This document shows, in pieces, positions 55,485-64,000 of a stretch of DNA of 64,000 nucleotides. The number at the start of each line of letters is the position of its first letter. Within the stretch, counting starts at the first letter, position 1. The position numbers and the translations under genes were made by a program. The DNA is from Hydrangea macrophylla (lineage: Eukaryota; Streptophyta; Magnoliopsida; Cornales; Hydrangeaceae): contig CM066997.1 of assembly GCA_033977485.1 (NCBI GenBank), positions 77,966,634 to 78,030,633 on the forward strand. The letters run 5' to 3'. The notes beneath the pieces were generated by a model. The model worked only from the letters and a program-made list of their open reading frames with translations. It searched no databases and was not told the DNA's origin.

Positions 55485-55850
55485 GTGCCATAGCACGATA
55501 TTCGGCTTCAGCCGAGGATATTGAAACAACTGGTTGCTTCTTGCTTTTCCAAGAGATAACCGATGAAAGATTAAATGATGACAAAGGGACATGAAGAACA
55601 GAGGACAAGGTAATCGTGGGAGATAAACGAACATTACCCTTACTTTGAACTCTAGTGGTGGAACCATCAGCAATACTTACAGTGTGGTTAACAGGTGTAA
55701 GAGGGGACAAAATTAGAGATAACTCACCAGCCATGTGATCATTGGCTCCTGAGTCCAGAACCCACCATGGAGTTCCAGTCTTAACATGTAGAGTAGTAGA
55801 TGTACCTGTAGCAATAGCAGCCGTGAAAAAAGGACCCAACTGATGTTGCT
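55450..55850 (-). pseudogene. Copia protease fused to RNase H by internal deletion
   Basis: One minus-strand frame reads WWVLDSGANDHMAGE (copia protease DSGA), continues to LHVPLSSFNLSSVI, and then passes directly into SWKSKKQPVVSISSAEAEY, which is the RNase H signature. In copia the whole of integrase and RT should lie between these, so about 3 kb has been lost with the frame kept. The stretch after GER is the inserted block. Confidence 0.8.
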
Positions 55851-55989
55851 GAAGAAGAGAGCCAAGTTGGCTCTAAATTTGTCCAAGCTAAGTTTGAAGC
55901 ATACTCTGGTTCTGATGAAGCTGACCAATGTCAGGAACAGTGAGGTTAGGACCAGTCTCAGTAATGGCAGCGAAGCAAGTCGAGCCAGG

Positions 55990-56871
55990 ATTGCGAGGCC
56001 AAGCATACTATTTCTTCAACTCAGGATGGAGTTGGAAACAACGATCTTTGGTATGACCAACAACATTACAATGCTTACAGACCAAAGGTTTCTATTACTA
56101 GGACGAGGCCTAGTGTGAGCAGTAAAGGTAATCTGATCAGGAACAGTAGGAGTATCAGAAAGCGGAGTCAGCGTAGAAGCCTGAATCAATTACCGGCGAC
56201 GCTCATCGCCATCAACAAATAGCAAATGCCTCGTAATGTGAAGGCATAGGTGATGTGTTCAAAATCTGAGTAAGAAGAGATTCGATTTAGATTTCAAACC
56301 CATCAGGAACTAGTAAGTGTGCAGACGGTCAAGGCACTAGACAATAATAGTAGCAACTTCAGTAGGAATATCACCAAGAGGCTCATACTGAGCGAACTCC
56401 TCCCAATGAGACTGAAGATAACCAAAATAATCAGAGACACTCAGTTTGAGAGAATCCTGAGAGGACTAAGAAACTTCACGATAAAGTTGATAAATCTGGG
56501 ACTCATTACGCTTATGCACATTCATTTGGGATAGTGCATTCCACAATCCATGAACCGAAGTGTGATACATAAACATATGACAAATACGAGGCTCCATAGA
56601 ATTAAATAACCAACCCAAGAAAGTGCAATTGTCCATATTCCACTAATCAAAGGTAGAATTCGTGGGAGCCTACTTGGGTGTAGCGCCATGAAGCCAACTA
56701 GACTTACCTTTGGAAGAGACGAAGGGAATGAAACCATGTAGCAAAATTTTGTCCATCGAAAAGAATAGTAATAACCCTTTACGCAAGAGTATGTGGAGTC
56801 AGAGACAAAGAAAGATCTGTACGCGATTGTGACCCAGTAGAGGGCTGCATAATTTCCGTATCCTTGGTCAT
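55990..56871 (-). pseudogene. Copia gag remnant
   Basis: The minus-strand start is ATG at 56869-56871 (MTKDTEIMQPS). A stop follows after TPHTLA, and then ITILFDGQNFATW, as in copia gag. A zinc knuckle CKHCNVVGHTKDRC is readable near 56040-56085. Several stops and shifts make it non-functional. Confidence 0.65.
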
Positions 56872-57280
56872 TGTTGCGTTATAATAACCAAAAATAAAAA
56901 CAGCAATGCGCAGGAAGAGGGTATGAAGGATGCCGGCAGAAATAGGGGCTACTGAGACATGGGTAGCCCAAGATTAGGGAAAGAGAGCACTGAAAGGGCT
57001 CTAGATCGTCACAAGACCCACAAACGAGGCAAGGTACAGCTTACAGGTTGTGCAAGGGTTAGTCGAGGCTAACCAAAAATGGACGGGAAAAGGTGTAGGA
57101 CGGCAAGGGGCCTGGTGGCTCTCGGCGCAGGGTCTGGTGGTGTTGGTGAGGGCCTGGTGGTGTTGGTAAGGTGTCTGGTGGTGATTGGGCGCTGTGGCGA
57201 AGTATTGGTGATGACTGGTAGTGCTGTGTGGCTGTGGCCCTGCGGGCAGAGGGCTGGGTGGTGGCTAGGGTGTAGGGTTA

Positions 57281-57294
57281 GGCTTTGACACCAA
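57281..57294 (-). other. Copia primer binding site, degenerate
   Basis: The minus strand reads TTGGTGTCAAAGCC, close to the iMet-type TGGTATCAGAGC. Confidence 0.6.
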
Positions 57295-57489
57295 GAAGAA
57301 AGGAGAGTTGGAGAAATTGAGTGTTTTACTTCTCAATATTGTTACAGTATATATACAAGAAATAGAGAGAAGAAAAAGAAAAGAGAAGATAAGATTAAAC
57401 CATCTATCCTAAAATACATCTATAAGATCACGGGAATATAAATAACCTTTTTTATATATTTATAACTATGGGTATTTTCGGCATTAACA
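57295..57489 (-). repeat. Copia 5' LTR remnant, short
   Basis: The minus strand starts TGTTAATGCCG at 57489, contains a TATA-like GTATATATAC near 57348 and runs to the PBS. The 3' edge lacks a clear CA, so borders are approximate. Confidence 0.45.
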
Positions 57490-58582
57490 AATTAAGAAAG
57501 GAGGTTTTTGTAAATTTTGTAATCTAGAAGGGAAATGTGTAATGCAAATCCAACCCTCAAGGGAGGTTTGTGTAATTTTGCAATATAGAGGGGAGGTCTG
57601 TGTAATTAAAGCGTGTTAATTATCTGGATTTGGCAACTAGGGTATGTTTTGCAGGTAGTTGGGTTCCCACATATTTTTGCAGCACCAAGTAATTGGTGTG
57701 CTTAAATTGTGTAGTTAGTGCACATTCACCATCCTGAGGTAAAAGGAATGACTGCCGTATATCTCTCTTTGTAGTTCCAGGAAACTTAGATGGTGAAAAT
57801 TGCCCAATGTACATCTCTGTTTTCCATGGTTATCCTCTTGTTATATCGGTGCCCAATATAAACATGATTGCCTGCTGTTCGATTGGCATGCCAACTGTAG
57901 GAAAGACAACAACGTTTCCAAAATATTTCTTCTTTTTTTTTTTCTTTTTTTTTTTTTAAATCCTGAAAATGAAAACGAACGACCATGTGAATGAACCTCG
58001 ACTCGTCGTCAGCAGAAAATGTATTGGACTAAACACAAACTAGTTTTCATTTTCAGAAATTTGAAAACCGAAACACAACCGTTTGGGGACCCATGGCTTT
58101 CAGTTTTGAAAAATCTATTCAGCTGCATTATGGGTGCAAAACCTCGGAAATCTGGAGAAGTTTTGACCAGGACATGATAAAATTTTCACAATGAGCACTC
58201 TTTAGTCGAAAACTTAGTTCCCCAAATATTGGTCATTGACAATACTTCAATATGTGGAGTAGTTCAATCATTATCCATTGTGGTATCTCTAATTAAATTT
58301 ATCTTAGGTTTGAATTAATTCCTCATGTGTGGCTACAATCCACATCCTTTCAGAACAACCCATTCTATCCTACTCTTCAACAATAACCGACGCCAGTAAA
58401 GAATTCATGAACAGATGAAACACTGACCAACCAACCAACGAACCGACCCTTCTTCACAAATTCAAGATTTTAAACAATCAAGAGCTTCGCAAAAAAGGGT
58501 ATTTGCATGAGTGAAAGAATGAATGTCGTATGGCTAAGCTACAAACATTTACACCGAAAGGCTAAGCTACATCAAATTCTTA
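57490..58582. other. No gene seen
   Basis: Non-coding sequence with small frames of no recognisable content, a repeated phrase gggaggt(t/c)tgtgtaatt at about 57560-57605, and pyrimidine runs at about 57928-57958. Confidence 0.5.
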
Positions 58583-58894
58583 TTACTTCTTCAGCACCAT
58601 ATGTCCAGACTCATCTGTGTCGAATAAACGCTCTACAAACACGTCCCAGCTCTCTCTCCTCTTGGACGACGCCAATGGGATTTCTCTACTTAACCTGCCA
58701 GAAGAATCCTCTCCTTCTTCTATATCAAGGAATGTTCCATAGGAAGGTGGAGAGAAGGCATGAGGGACGTCCAGAGCAATAGCCCTCTGTAATGCTGCTC
58801 TGTACTCCTCGGTGTGTTCTCTGGCAAGAGACTCTTGCCGCTCCATCCTCTGCTTTATCGGAATCTCCATAATCTGATCCTTCTCCAACATTGA
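58583..58894 (-). CDS. Probable last coding exon of an unidentified host gene
   Basis: The open stretch runs from a good 3' splice site (minus TTGATTTCAG, AG at 58895-58896) to TAA at 58583-58585. It encodes SMLEKDQIMEIPIKQ, then an Arg/Glu-rich helical part, SPPSYGTFLDIEEGED, and ends DESGHMVLKK. Complexity and codon use look like a real protein and unlike the surrounding repeats. The phase joins that of the exon at 58999-59048. I do not recognise the family. Confidence 0.6.
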   Translation of the reverse strand, partial: SMLEKDQIMEIPIKQRMERQESLAREHTEEYRAALQRAIALDVPHAFSPPSYGTFLDIEEGEDSSGRLSREIPLASSKRRESWDVFVERLFDTDESGHMVLKK

Positions 58895-58998
58895 CTGAAA
58901 TCAAGAAACATAATAAATAAATAAATAAAAAGAACTAAAATAATTGACCAAGACTGTTGCAACATCGTACACAAAAATACTGTAACTTAAGCATGAAC

Positions 58999-59048
58999 CT
59001 TAAATCCTCTGTTCAAAGACCACAATTCCGCGAAATTTGTAGGATAAC
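58999..59048 (-). CDS. Probable 50-bp internal exon of the same host gene
   Basis: It is bounded by a minus-strand acceptor ACAATGCAG and a donor AAG|GTTCATGC. It supplies two bases of a split codon and then YPTNFAELWSLNRGFK, ending on a complete codon that fits the start of the next exon. The intervening intron would be 104 bp, a normal plant size. Confidence 0.5.
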
Positions 59049-59851
59049 CTGCATTGTTTTTACCCTTTTACTAAGGGCCTAATGTTGCAGTTTTCAATTT
59101 TTGTTTTCATTTTTTTGACAACGGAAACTGAAAACATGTTTCTCAGTTTTTCTACTTTTAAACCGAAAATGTGTTCAGAAATCGCCAATGAAGCATTGAC
59201 ATGGAGACATTGGCACGGATACAACAAGACACGGCCACGAAGACACGACACCCTTCAAAAACTGCACGACGACACTGCAGAAAAAGTGTCCTCGAAGTGT
59301 CGTGTCCATGTGTCAGAGACAACGCGACATGTTACCTTCTTATTAGATGTGTTGGTGCTTCCTAGGTAATCGATTCCGTTAATGTTTAAAAAAAACAAAT
59401 ACAAAAACAAAAACAAAAAGAAAATTGGGCCAGAAAAACAAAAACAAAAACAAAAACAAAAAGTGATTTTCAGTTTTGTTATTATAAAAAGAAAACTAAA
59501 GCAAATTTCCGTTTTCAAATAAAAAAACTGAAACCTGGAAATGTTAAGGAACTGAAAGTTTACCAAGCTAGCATAAATAAACAGAACTGACAAACGTTTC
59601 AGTGCTTGGGCTTAAGATTGTGTTAATGAGAAAGCTTAAATTTCAATCGAGTAACTTTGTGCTATAGTGGACAGATTAAAGGTTGACAAGATTTGAGAAA
59701 GCTTAAATTTCAATCGAGTAACTTTGTGCTATAGTGGACAGATTAAAGGTTGACAAGATTTTCATCAGACAAGGAGGCAGGGGATGCTGGCTGGCTTCAA
59801 TGCTGATTTTACCATCTGTCATATTGCTACCTAGTAGAAGTTGGAACTTAC
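59049..59851. other. Intronic or intergenic sequence with simple repeats
   Basis: It contains a GACAC/ACACG-rich repeat-like stretch at about 59200-59330, (AAAAAC)-type repeats at about 59391-59460 and the 67-bp duplication. No definite exon was found, although exon phases suggest that one is missing between 59048 and 59852. Confidence 0.5.
59626..59760. repeat. Perfect tandem duplication, 67-bp unit
   Basis: The unit containing gagaaagcttaaatttcaat and ending gacaagattt occurs twice without a mismatch. Confidence 0.92.
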
Positions 59852-59993
59852 ATCAAGAGCCTTCTGGGATTCTCTCTCTACCCAAACAATTGCATGGTCA
59901 GAAGTCATATTGCAGGACAGGACCATATGATCAAACCTCCCATCCACAGGTACTGCTGTCCTCACAACTGGAAGAGATTTTCCCGTCCTCCAA
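59852..59993 (-). CDS. Probable internal exon of a host gene
   Basis: Minus-strand acceptor TATAATTTTCAG (AG at 59994-59995) and strong donor GAT|GTAAGT (donor bases 59846-59851) bound 142 bp. The exon is open and encodes WRTGKSLPVVRTAVPVDGRF, then DHMVLSCNMTSDHAIVWVE. It begins with one base of a split codon and ends in phase 0. That does not directly fit the 50-bp exon, so another exon or a different gene is implied. Family not recognised. Confidence 0.5.
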
Positions 59994-59999
59994 CTGAAA

Positions 60000-61000
60000 A
60001 TTATATATATTAGCATGGAAATTTCAGTACTGCGAAGTCAATTACACCCTTAAAAACTGGAAAGAGGTTTGAAAAACAATGCAAATATAACCATTACATG
60101 GGATCCTTATAGTAACTTCTATACCATATCAAGAAGATGTCTTCCATTTACCCTTGTTTAGAAACTTTAATTGCATGTTTCACACTGAATGCTCAAATGA
60201 ATAGTTTGGGCCATGTCATTCACAGCACTGTTCTCTGCAATTCCTGGCGCCTGTACGGCTTCTTATTCACTCACATACTATGCAATTCCGACTACTATGC
60301 CATAAAATCTCACTGGAATTGGTTTCTAAGGCTCTGTTTGCTCCACATATTTAGAGAAGGAAAATAAAAGAGAAACAAAAAAAAGAGAGAAAAACTATTT
60401 CCCTGGTGTTCCAACACACTCGAGTAATATTAGAAAGGCTTAAATACATTTTACACCATTGTAGTTTGGTCCTTGTGTCATTTTGGTCCTTATAGTTTGA
60501 AAAATGTCAATTTACATGTGAGACGCACACGTAACCAAACTAAGGGCATTTATGGAACTTCAAGCTGGGACACGTGGGAAGAGAATGGAGACACAAGAAA
60601 GAGGAGAAGCTGGGACACGTGGAATGACACAAGAAGCTGGGACACTAATCTAAGGTCGGTGTAGTAAAGGCGGCGATGGAGAACAAAGTGCTCACCGTGA
60701 CGGTGCCGAAGTAGGAGATCAAGAAGGCCGATGTCAAGTCGATCGATATCTCCGGTTGGTTCGTTAGTTTCTCTCTCTCTAGGTTTCTACAATTTGTGTC
60801 TTCTTAGGGTTTTGTTGTGTGGTGGTGTGTTTGTAATGGTGGTTTAATCAGTTGATGGTCCACTGATGTGTGTCTCTGCTGTTCAGTGGTCATCTTATTC
60901 TTAGGTGATCTGAGTTTGTAAATGCTTTGACTGAGAATCCAGAACTTAGCCCAAATTGCTCACACCCAAAAAATGACAATATCTTCTATTAAAGGGCAGT
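60000..61000. other. Mostly non-coding; short repeats
   Basis: A stretch at about 60446-60510 with repeated tttggtcctt phrases resembles plant transposon flanks. Three copies of gaagctgggacac, two of them with cacgtgg, lie at about 60560-60645. No clear gene apart from the possible exon at 60676. Confidence 0.45.
60676..60754 (+). pseudogene. Possible first exon of a host gene with a premature stop
   Basis: ATG 60676 reads MENKVLTVTVPK, then TAG at 60712-60714, and the same frame continues EIKKADVKSIDISG to a possible donor TCCG|GTTGGT. GC content is higher than the surroundings and the peptide looks natural. A pyrimidine-rich sequence follows. It is either a pseudogene or a chance match. 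Confidence 0.35.
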
Positions 61001-61002
61001 CT

Positions 61003-61134
61003 TGTAATAGTGTGTATTATTGTATACGTAGTGTCCCACATTGCTTAAGCTAGAATATTAGTCTAGGAGTTGTAAGCCTATATATAGGCCATTGTATTAC
61101 TTTTTTCATTCATTCAATATACTGTGTCTTCACA
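61003..61134 (+). repeat. Copia 5' LTR, short
   Basis: It contains gtgtcccacattgcttaag, a TATATATAGG box at 61079-61088 and ends ctgtgtcttcaca at 61134. The exact TG start within 61003-61019 is uncertain. Confidence 0.6.
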
Positions 61135-61139
61135 TATTA

Positions 61140-61414
61140 AGGCTTAGTTTGGCCCCCATGTGGGTTTTTAAAAGTGGCTTATAAAATTTATTATTTAGTT
61201 GTTTGATAATTTTGTGCAAGTGACACATTACTCTTTAAAAAAACATCATGAAATAAAAAAGCAACATTGAGCTTTTAAAAGCTCCATTCTAGCACTTTTA
61301 AAAGTCCCCCAAAAAAAAAGCCTCAAGTTCAATTTTTGCAAAGCTCATAAACTATGAATTAACATGGATTTGTGCTTTAAAAAAGAAGCAACAAAACGAG
61401 GGCCAAACTAAGCC
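61140..61414. mobile_element. Tourist-like MITE inserted between copia LTR and PBS
   Basis: The left end AGGCTTAGTTTGGCCC and the right end GGGCCAAACTAAGCC are inverted repeats. TTA lies at 61137-61139 and at 61415-61417, the 3-bp duplication of PIF/Harbinger elements, although the palindromic ends leave one base ambiguous. The interior is A/T-rich with no ORF. Confidence 0.75.
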
Positions 61415-61418
61415 TTAC

Positions 61419-61432
61419 ATGGTACCAAAGCT
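61419..61432 (+). other. Copia primer binding site, degenerate
   Basis: atggtaccaaagct corresponds to the iMet-type tggtatcagagc with two changes. The Tourist-like insertion moved it about 285 bp from its LTR. Confidence 0.65.
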
Positions 61433-61736
61433 GGTTGATCTGACATAGAAAAAAACAAACAAACCCTAGCCGACCCAAGTTGGGTTGAGAGTTTCATCGC
61501 GAAGTTACTGTTCATCGAAGCTACTATTCACACAGCACAGTTCATCAATGTTACTGTTCATCAAAGTTGCTATTCACACAGCACTATTCATTGCCAATTT
61601 TTGGCTCCGAACTACTTTAGTGGAAAGAATTATGGCTCCGATCTGCTTCTGTGGTAAGTTTTTTGGGCTTCGTTGCACTTCACATCTTGTTTCGTTTGGT
61701 TTCGATTTTGCTTCCTTCAGATCTATATTCTTCATG

Positions 61737-62613
61737 GAATCCAAAGCTCTTTCTCAACTCACCATTAGGAAGTTGAATGGATCCAATTTTCTCCAAGGGT
61801 CCCGGGCTGTCAATATTACCGAGTCTGCTCCAACCACCGACAAGAAGGCCATCAAGACATAGAAACGAATAGATGCCCAAATCGTTTCCCTCCTTTAGAA
61901 CTCTATGGAACCACACGTTGCGGATGTGTGGTCACTTGGGCACTTGTAAGGATATTTGGGATTATGCTCATCTCTTGTTCTCCAGTGTTCTCACTCGGAT
62001 ATATGATCTCTAATCTCAGTATTTTCAGTTGCACCAAAGTGATCTCTCAGTTACTGATTATTTTGCCTCCTTCAAACAGTTAGTTGAAGAATTGAATGGT
62101 GTTCTTCCTAGTACTACTGATGCAAAGAAACAGCAAGAAGAGAGGGAGCAAATAGCCGTAATGAAATTTCTTGCTGGCTTAAAATCTGATTTTGAGCCTA
62201 CTCAGTCCCAGATTCTAGGGGGTGCCTCTTTGCCTTCTCTTGCTGAGACATACCAGCGTGTTCTCCGAAGAACGTCTCGTGATCAGGGTTCTAATTCTTC
62301 TATTACTGATCATTCCACTTTAGTTACTCAGGCTCCACCACCCACTGCTGGTCGGGGTGATGGTAATCCCCGTTGTGGCCGTGATGGTTATCGTGGTGGA
62401 TATAGGGGTCGTGGTCGTGGTGATCGTCCTCATTACACCAATTGTGATAAGGACAGTCTTTATAAAGAGACGTGTTGGAATCTCATTGGTCGCCCTGCTC
62501 GATTTGCACATGCTGTTGTTACTAGTGATGCTTCATCATCTTCTCATGCTCCTGCTGCGAATGATCCGATTTCCATCTCCAGTGAAGAGTATTCTCAATT
62601 TCTTCAGTTCTAG
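61737..62613 (+). pseudogene. Copia gag, broken
   Basis: It starts with MESKALSQLTIRKLNGSNF (ATG 61737) and is soon interrupted by TAG (61860-61862) and TAG (61897-61899). The main open part 62029-62613 includes DYFASFKQLVEELNGVLP, then KFLAGLKSDFEPTQSQILGG, the copia gag (UBN2-like) core. A Gly/Arg-rich stretch follows (about residues 105-135) and a degraded zinc knuckle. It stops at TAG 62611-62613. Confidence 0.75.
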
Positions 62614-62689
62614 GCCTCTCAGCATGCTTCTACTCCTAGTATCTCTCTCACTCAGAAAGGTACTTCCACTGCTTGTCTTTACTTCCCGT

Positions 62690-62900
62690 ACTCGTCCTTG
62701 GATAATTGACTCTGCAGCCATCGATCATCTCACAGGAATATCCACCCTTTTTTCATCTCTTGAACCGTCCTCTTCCTTACCTCCCGTTACTTTGGCGGAT
62801 GACTCTTCTATGCCCGTTGAAGGCATAGGGGCTGTCCAATCCCCGTCTTTGCCTTATCATCTGTTCTTTTTATGTCTCGCTCACCTTTCAATTTGATATC
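62690..62900 (+). pseudogene. Copia protease remnant
   Basis: In a shifted frame it reads WIIDSAAIDHLTGI. The catalytic motif normally DSGA is DSAA here. VTLADDSSMPVEGIG follows. Stops surround the piece. Confidence 0.65.
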
Positions 62901-62969
62901 TGTTGGGACGTTGACTAAAGATCATATGCTTGTGTTTCTTTTTTCCCTAATTTCGTTCTTATTCAGGAT

Positions 62970-64000
62970 TTGATGACTCGGAGGACGATAGGCGTAGGGC
63001 ATGAATCTAAATGTCTTTACTACTTCGATGATTTGCCCACTTCTTCAACTCCAACAGTACGTCCTGTCACCGTGTCCCCTCACCAAATCCATTATCGTCT
63101 TGGTCATCCTTCCTTGGCCAATCTGAAGCTACTAGTACCTAGTTTAAGTCATTTATCTACTTTAGAGTGTGAGTCCTATCAATTGGGGAAGTATCACCGT
63201 GTCCAATTTGCTCCCCGAGTTAATAAACGTGTGTCTACTCCATTTCAATTAGTGCATTCAGATGTTTGGGGTCCACACCGTATCACTTCTGTTAAGGAGG
63301 ATCGGTATTTTGTTAGTTTTGTTGATAATTTTTCCCGATCTATGTGGCTTTATTTAATGAAAAATCGTTCTGAGTTATTTTCTATATTTTGTACTTTCTG
63401 TTATGAAATTAAAACTCAGTTCAATGTTCCTATCCAAATTCTCCGCAGTGACAATGCACAAGAATATTTTTACCATCCTCACCACGTATATGGCACAACA
63501 TGGCATGCTTCATCAATCCTCGTGTGTTCATACCCCTCAAAAAAATGGAGTTGCAGAAAGAAAAAACCGTCCCTTATTAGAAGTCAACCGTACATTGTTA
63601 ATTGAGACGAGGGTCTCCAAGAGTTTCTGGGGAGATGCAGTTCTTACTGCTTGCTATTTGATTAATCGTATGTCGTCTTCCATCCTTGATGGGTGCACAC
63701 CCCATGCCACCCTGTTTCCCACTACCCCACCTTTCCCTGTTGCTCCACATGTGTTTGGGTGTGTCTGTTTTGTGCATCAACTGACCCTGGATACCGACAA
63801 GTTGGATCCCCGTGCTATCAAGTGTGTTTTCTTGGGGTACTCCAGAACAAAGAAAGGGTATCGTTGTTATAGTCCTTCCTTGCATCACTTTTTTGTCTCT
63901 GCTAATGTTACCTTCTTTGAATCCACTCCATATTACTCTGCATCTCACGCTATTACTGATCCTGACTTTATGGTTCCCCTTCCTCTTCCCCTCTCCCTAC
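62970..64000 (+). pseudogene. Copia pre-integrase and integrase, frameshifted, open at the window end
   Basis: The frame 62970-63605 carries HYRLGHPSLANLK and a CESYQLGK variant of the zinc region. It then has FQLVHSDVWGP (first catalytic Asp), FVDNFSRSMWLYLM and ILRSDNAQEYF (second Asp). Near 63470-63485 the reading shifts, and another frame continues with TPQKNGVAERKN (catalytic Glu), FWGDAVLTACYLINRMSS and KCVFLGYSRTKKGYRCY to the end. Confidence 0.8.

Larger units (their letters stand above)
54790..57489 (-). mobile_element. Decayed Ty1/copia element, minus strand, cut by the gypsy array
   Basis: Read leftwards from 57489 there is a short LTR-like segment, a PBS, gag, protease, a piece of RNase H, an inserted foreign block and a second piece of RNase H, after which the gypsy array starts. 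Integrase, RT and the 3' LTR are absent. Frames are interrupted throughout. Confidence 0.75.
61003..64000 (+). mobile_element. Decayed Ty1/copia element, plus strand, continues beyond the window
   Basis: A short LTR, a PBS, gag, protease, pre-integrase zinc region and integrase follow in copia order. RT would lie past 64000. There are several stops and frameshifts. Confidence 0.8.

Noticed and set aside
57079..57288. Gly/Val-rich frame near the copia PBS
   Set aside because: It runs antisense through copia leader sequence and shows no domain.

Overview
The window is a transposon-dominated stretch of a plant nuclear genome, most likely a dicot. The evidence is Ty3/gypsy elements of the Athila, Tat/Ogre and chromovirus types, Ty1/copia remnants, Stowaway-, hAT- and Tourist-like MITEs, abundant AT-rich non-coding DNA and intron-bearing exons. 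There are no bacterial operons, rRNA genes or convincing tRNAs. I cannot name the species.

Layout. 1-3750: decayed Athila-like gypsy element (+): RT, RNase H, integrase and a downstream ORF remnant, all broken by stops. 3751-6458: AT-rich DNA with an (AC)n tract, a fold-back MITE-like element and degenerate repeats. 6459-21754: a nested insertion. A probable solo LTR (ends TGTCAC...GTGACA, 5-bp duplication GTGTG) was entered by a minus-strand Tat/Ogre-type element at 6982-19899. That inner element has a full 3265-bp LTR on the left, a PPT, several tandem-repeat arrays, an intact gag, a PBS and a truncated second LTR, but no pol, so it looks like a non-autonomous TR-GAG element. 21755-26232: AT-rich DNA with three hAT-like MITE relatives, a palindromic MITE and a Stowaway.

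26233-54789 is the most striking region. It is a tandem array of one Ty3/gypsy chromovirus in which neighbouring copies share LTRs: LTR-int-LTR-int-LTR-int-LTR-partial int-partial LTR, with a period of 8304 bp. Each unit has an iMet-type PBS, an extra acidic 311-codon ORF upstream of gag, and a gag-pol frame with zinc knuckles, protease, RT, RNase H, DD35E integrase and a C-terminal chromodomain-like region. Copies 1 and 2 carry two in-frame TGA codons and copy 3 carries one. The LTRs are unusual. They hold about 16 copies of the palindrome CAATCGATTG, spaced alternately 20 and 25 bp, plus a G-box/TATA promoter, a consensus splice donor and a conserved 60-codon open frame.

54790-57489: minus-strand copia remnant with a protease-RNase H deletion fusion and an insertion resembling an endogenous pararetrovirus fragment. 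58583-60000: plausible exons of an unidentified host gene on the minus strand. 61003-64000: decayed plus-strand copia element running off the window, with a Tourist-like MITE inserted between its LTR and PBS.

The elements are related by insertion and recombination rather than by a shared pathway. The best candidate for something undescribed is the array's element: its upstream acidic ORF, its ordered palindrome array and a splice-site layout that could give separate mRNAs for ORF1 and gag-pol. The splicing idea is inference.
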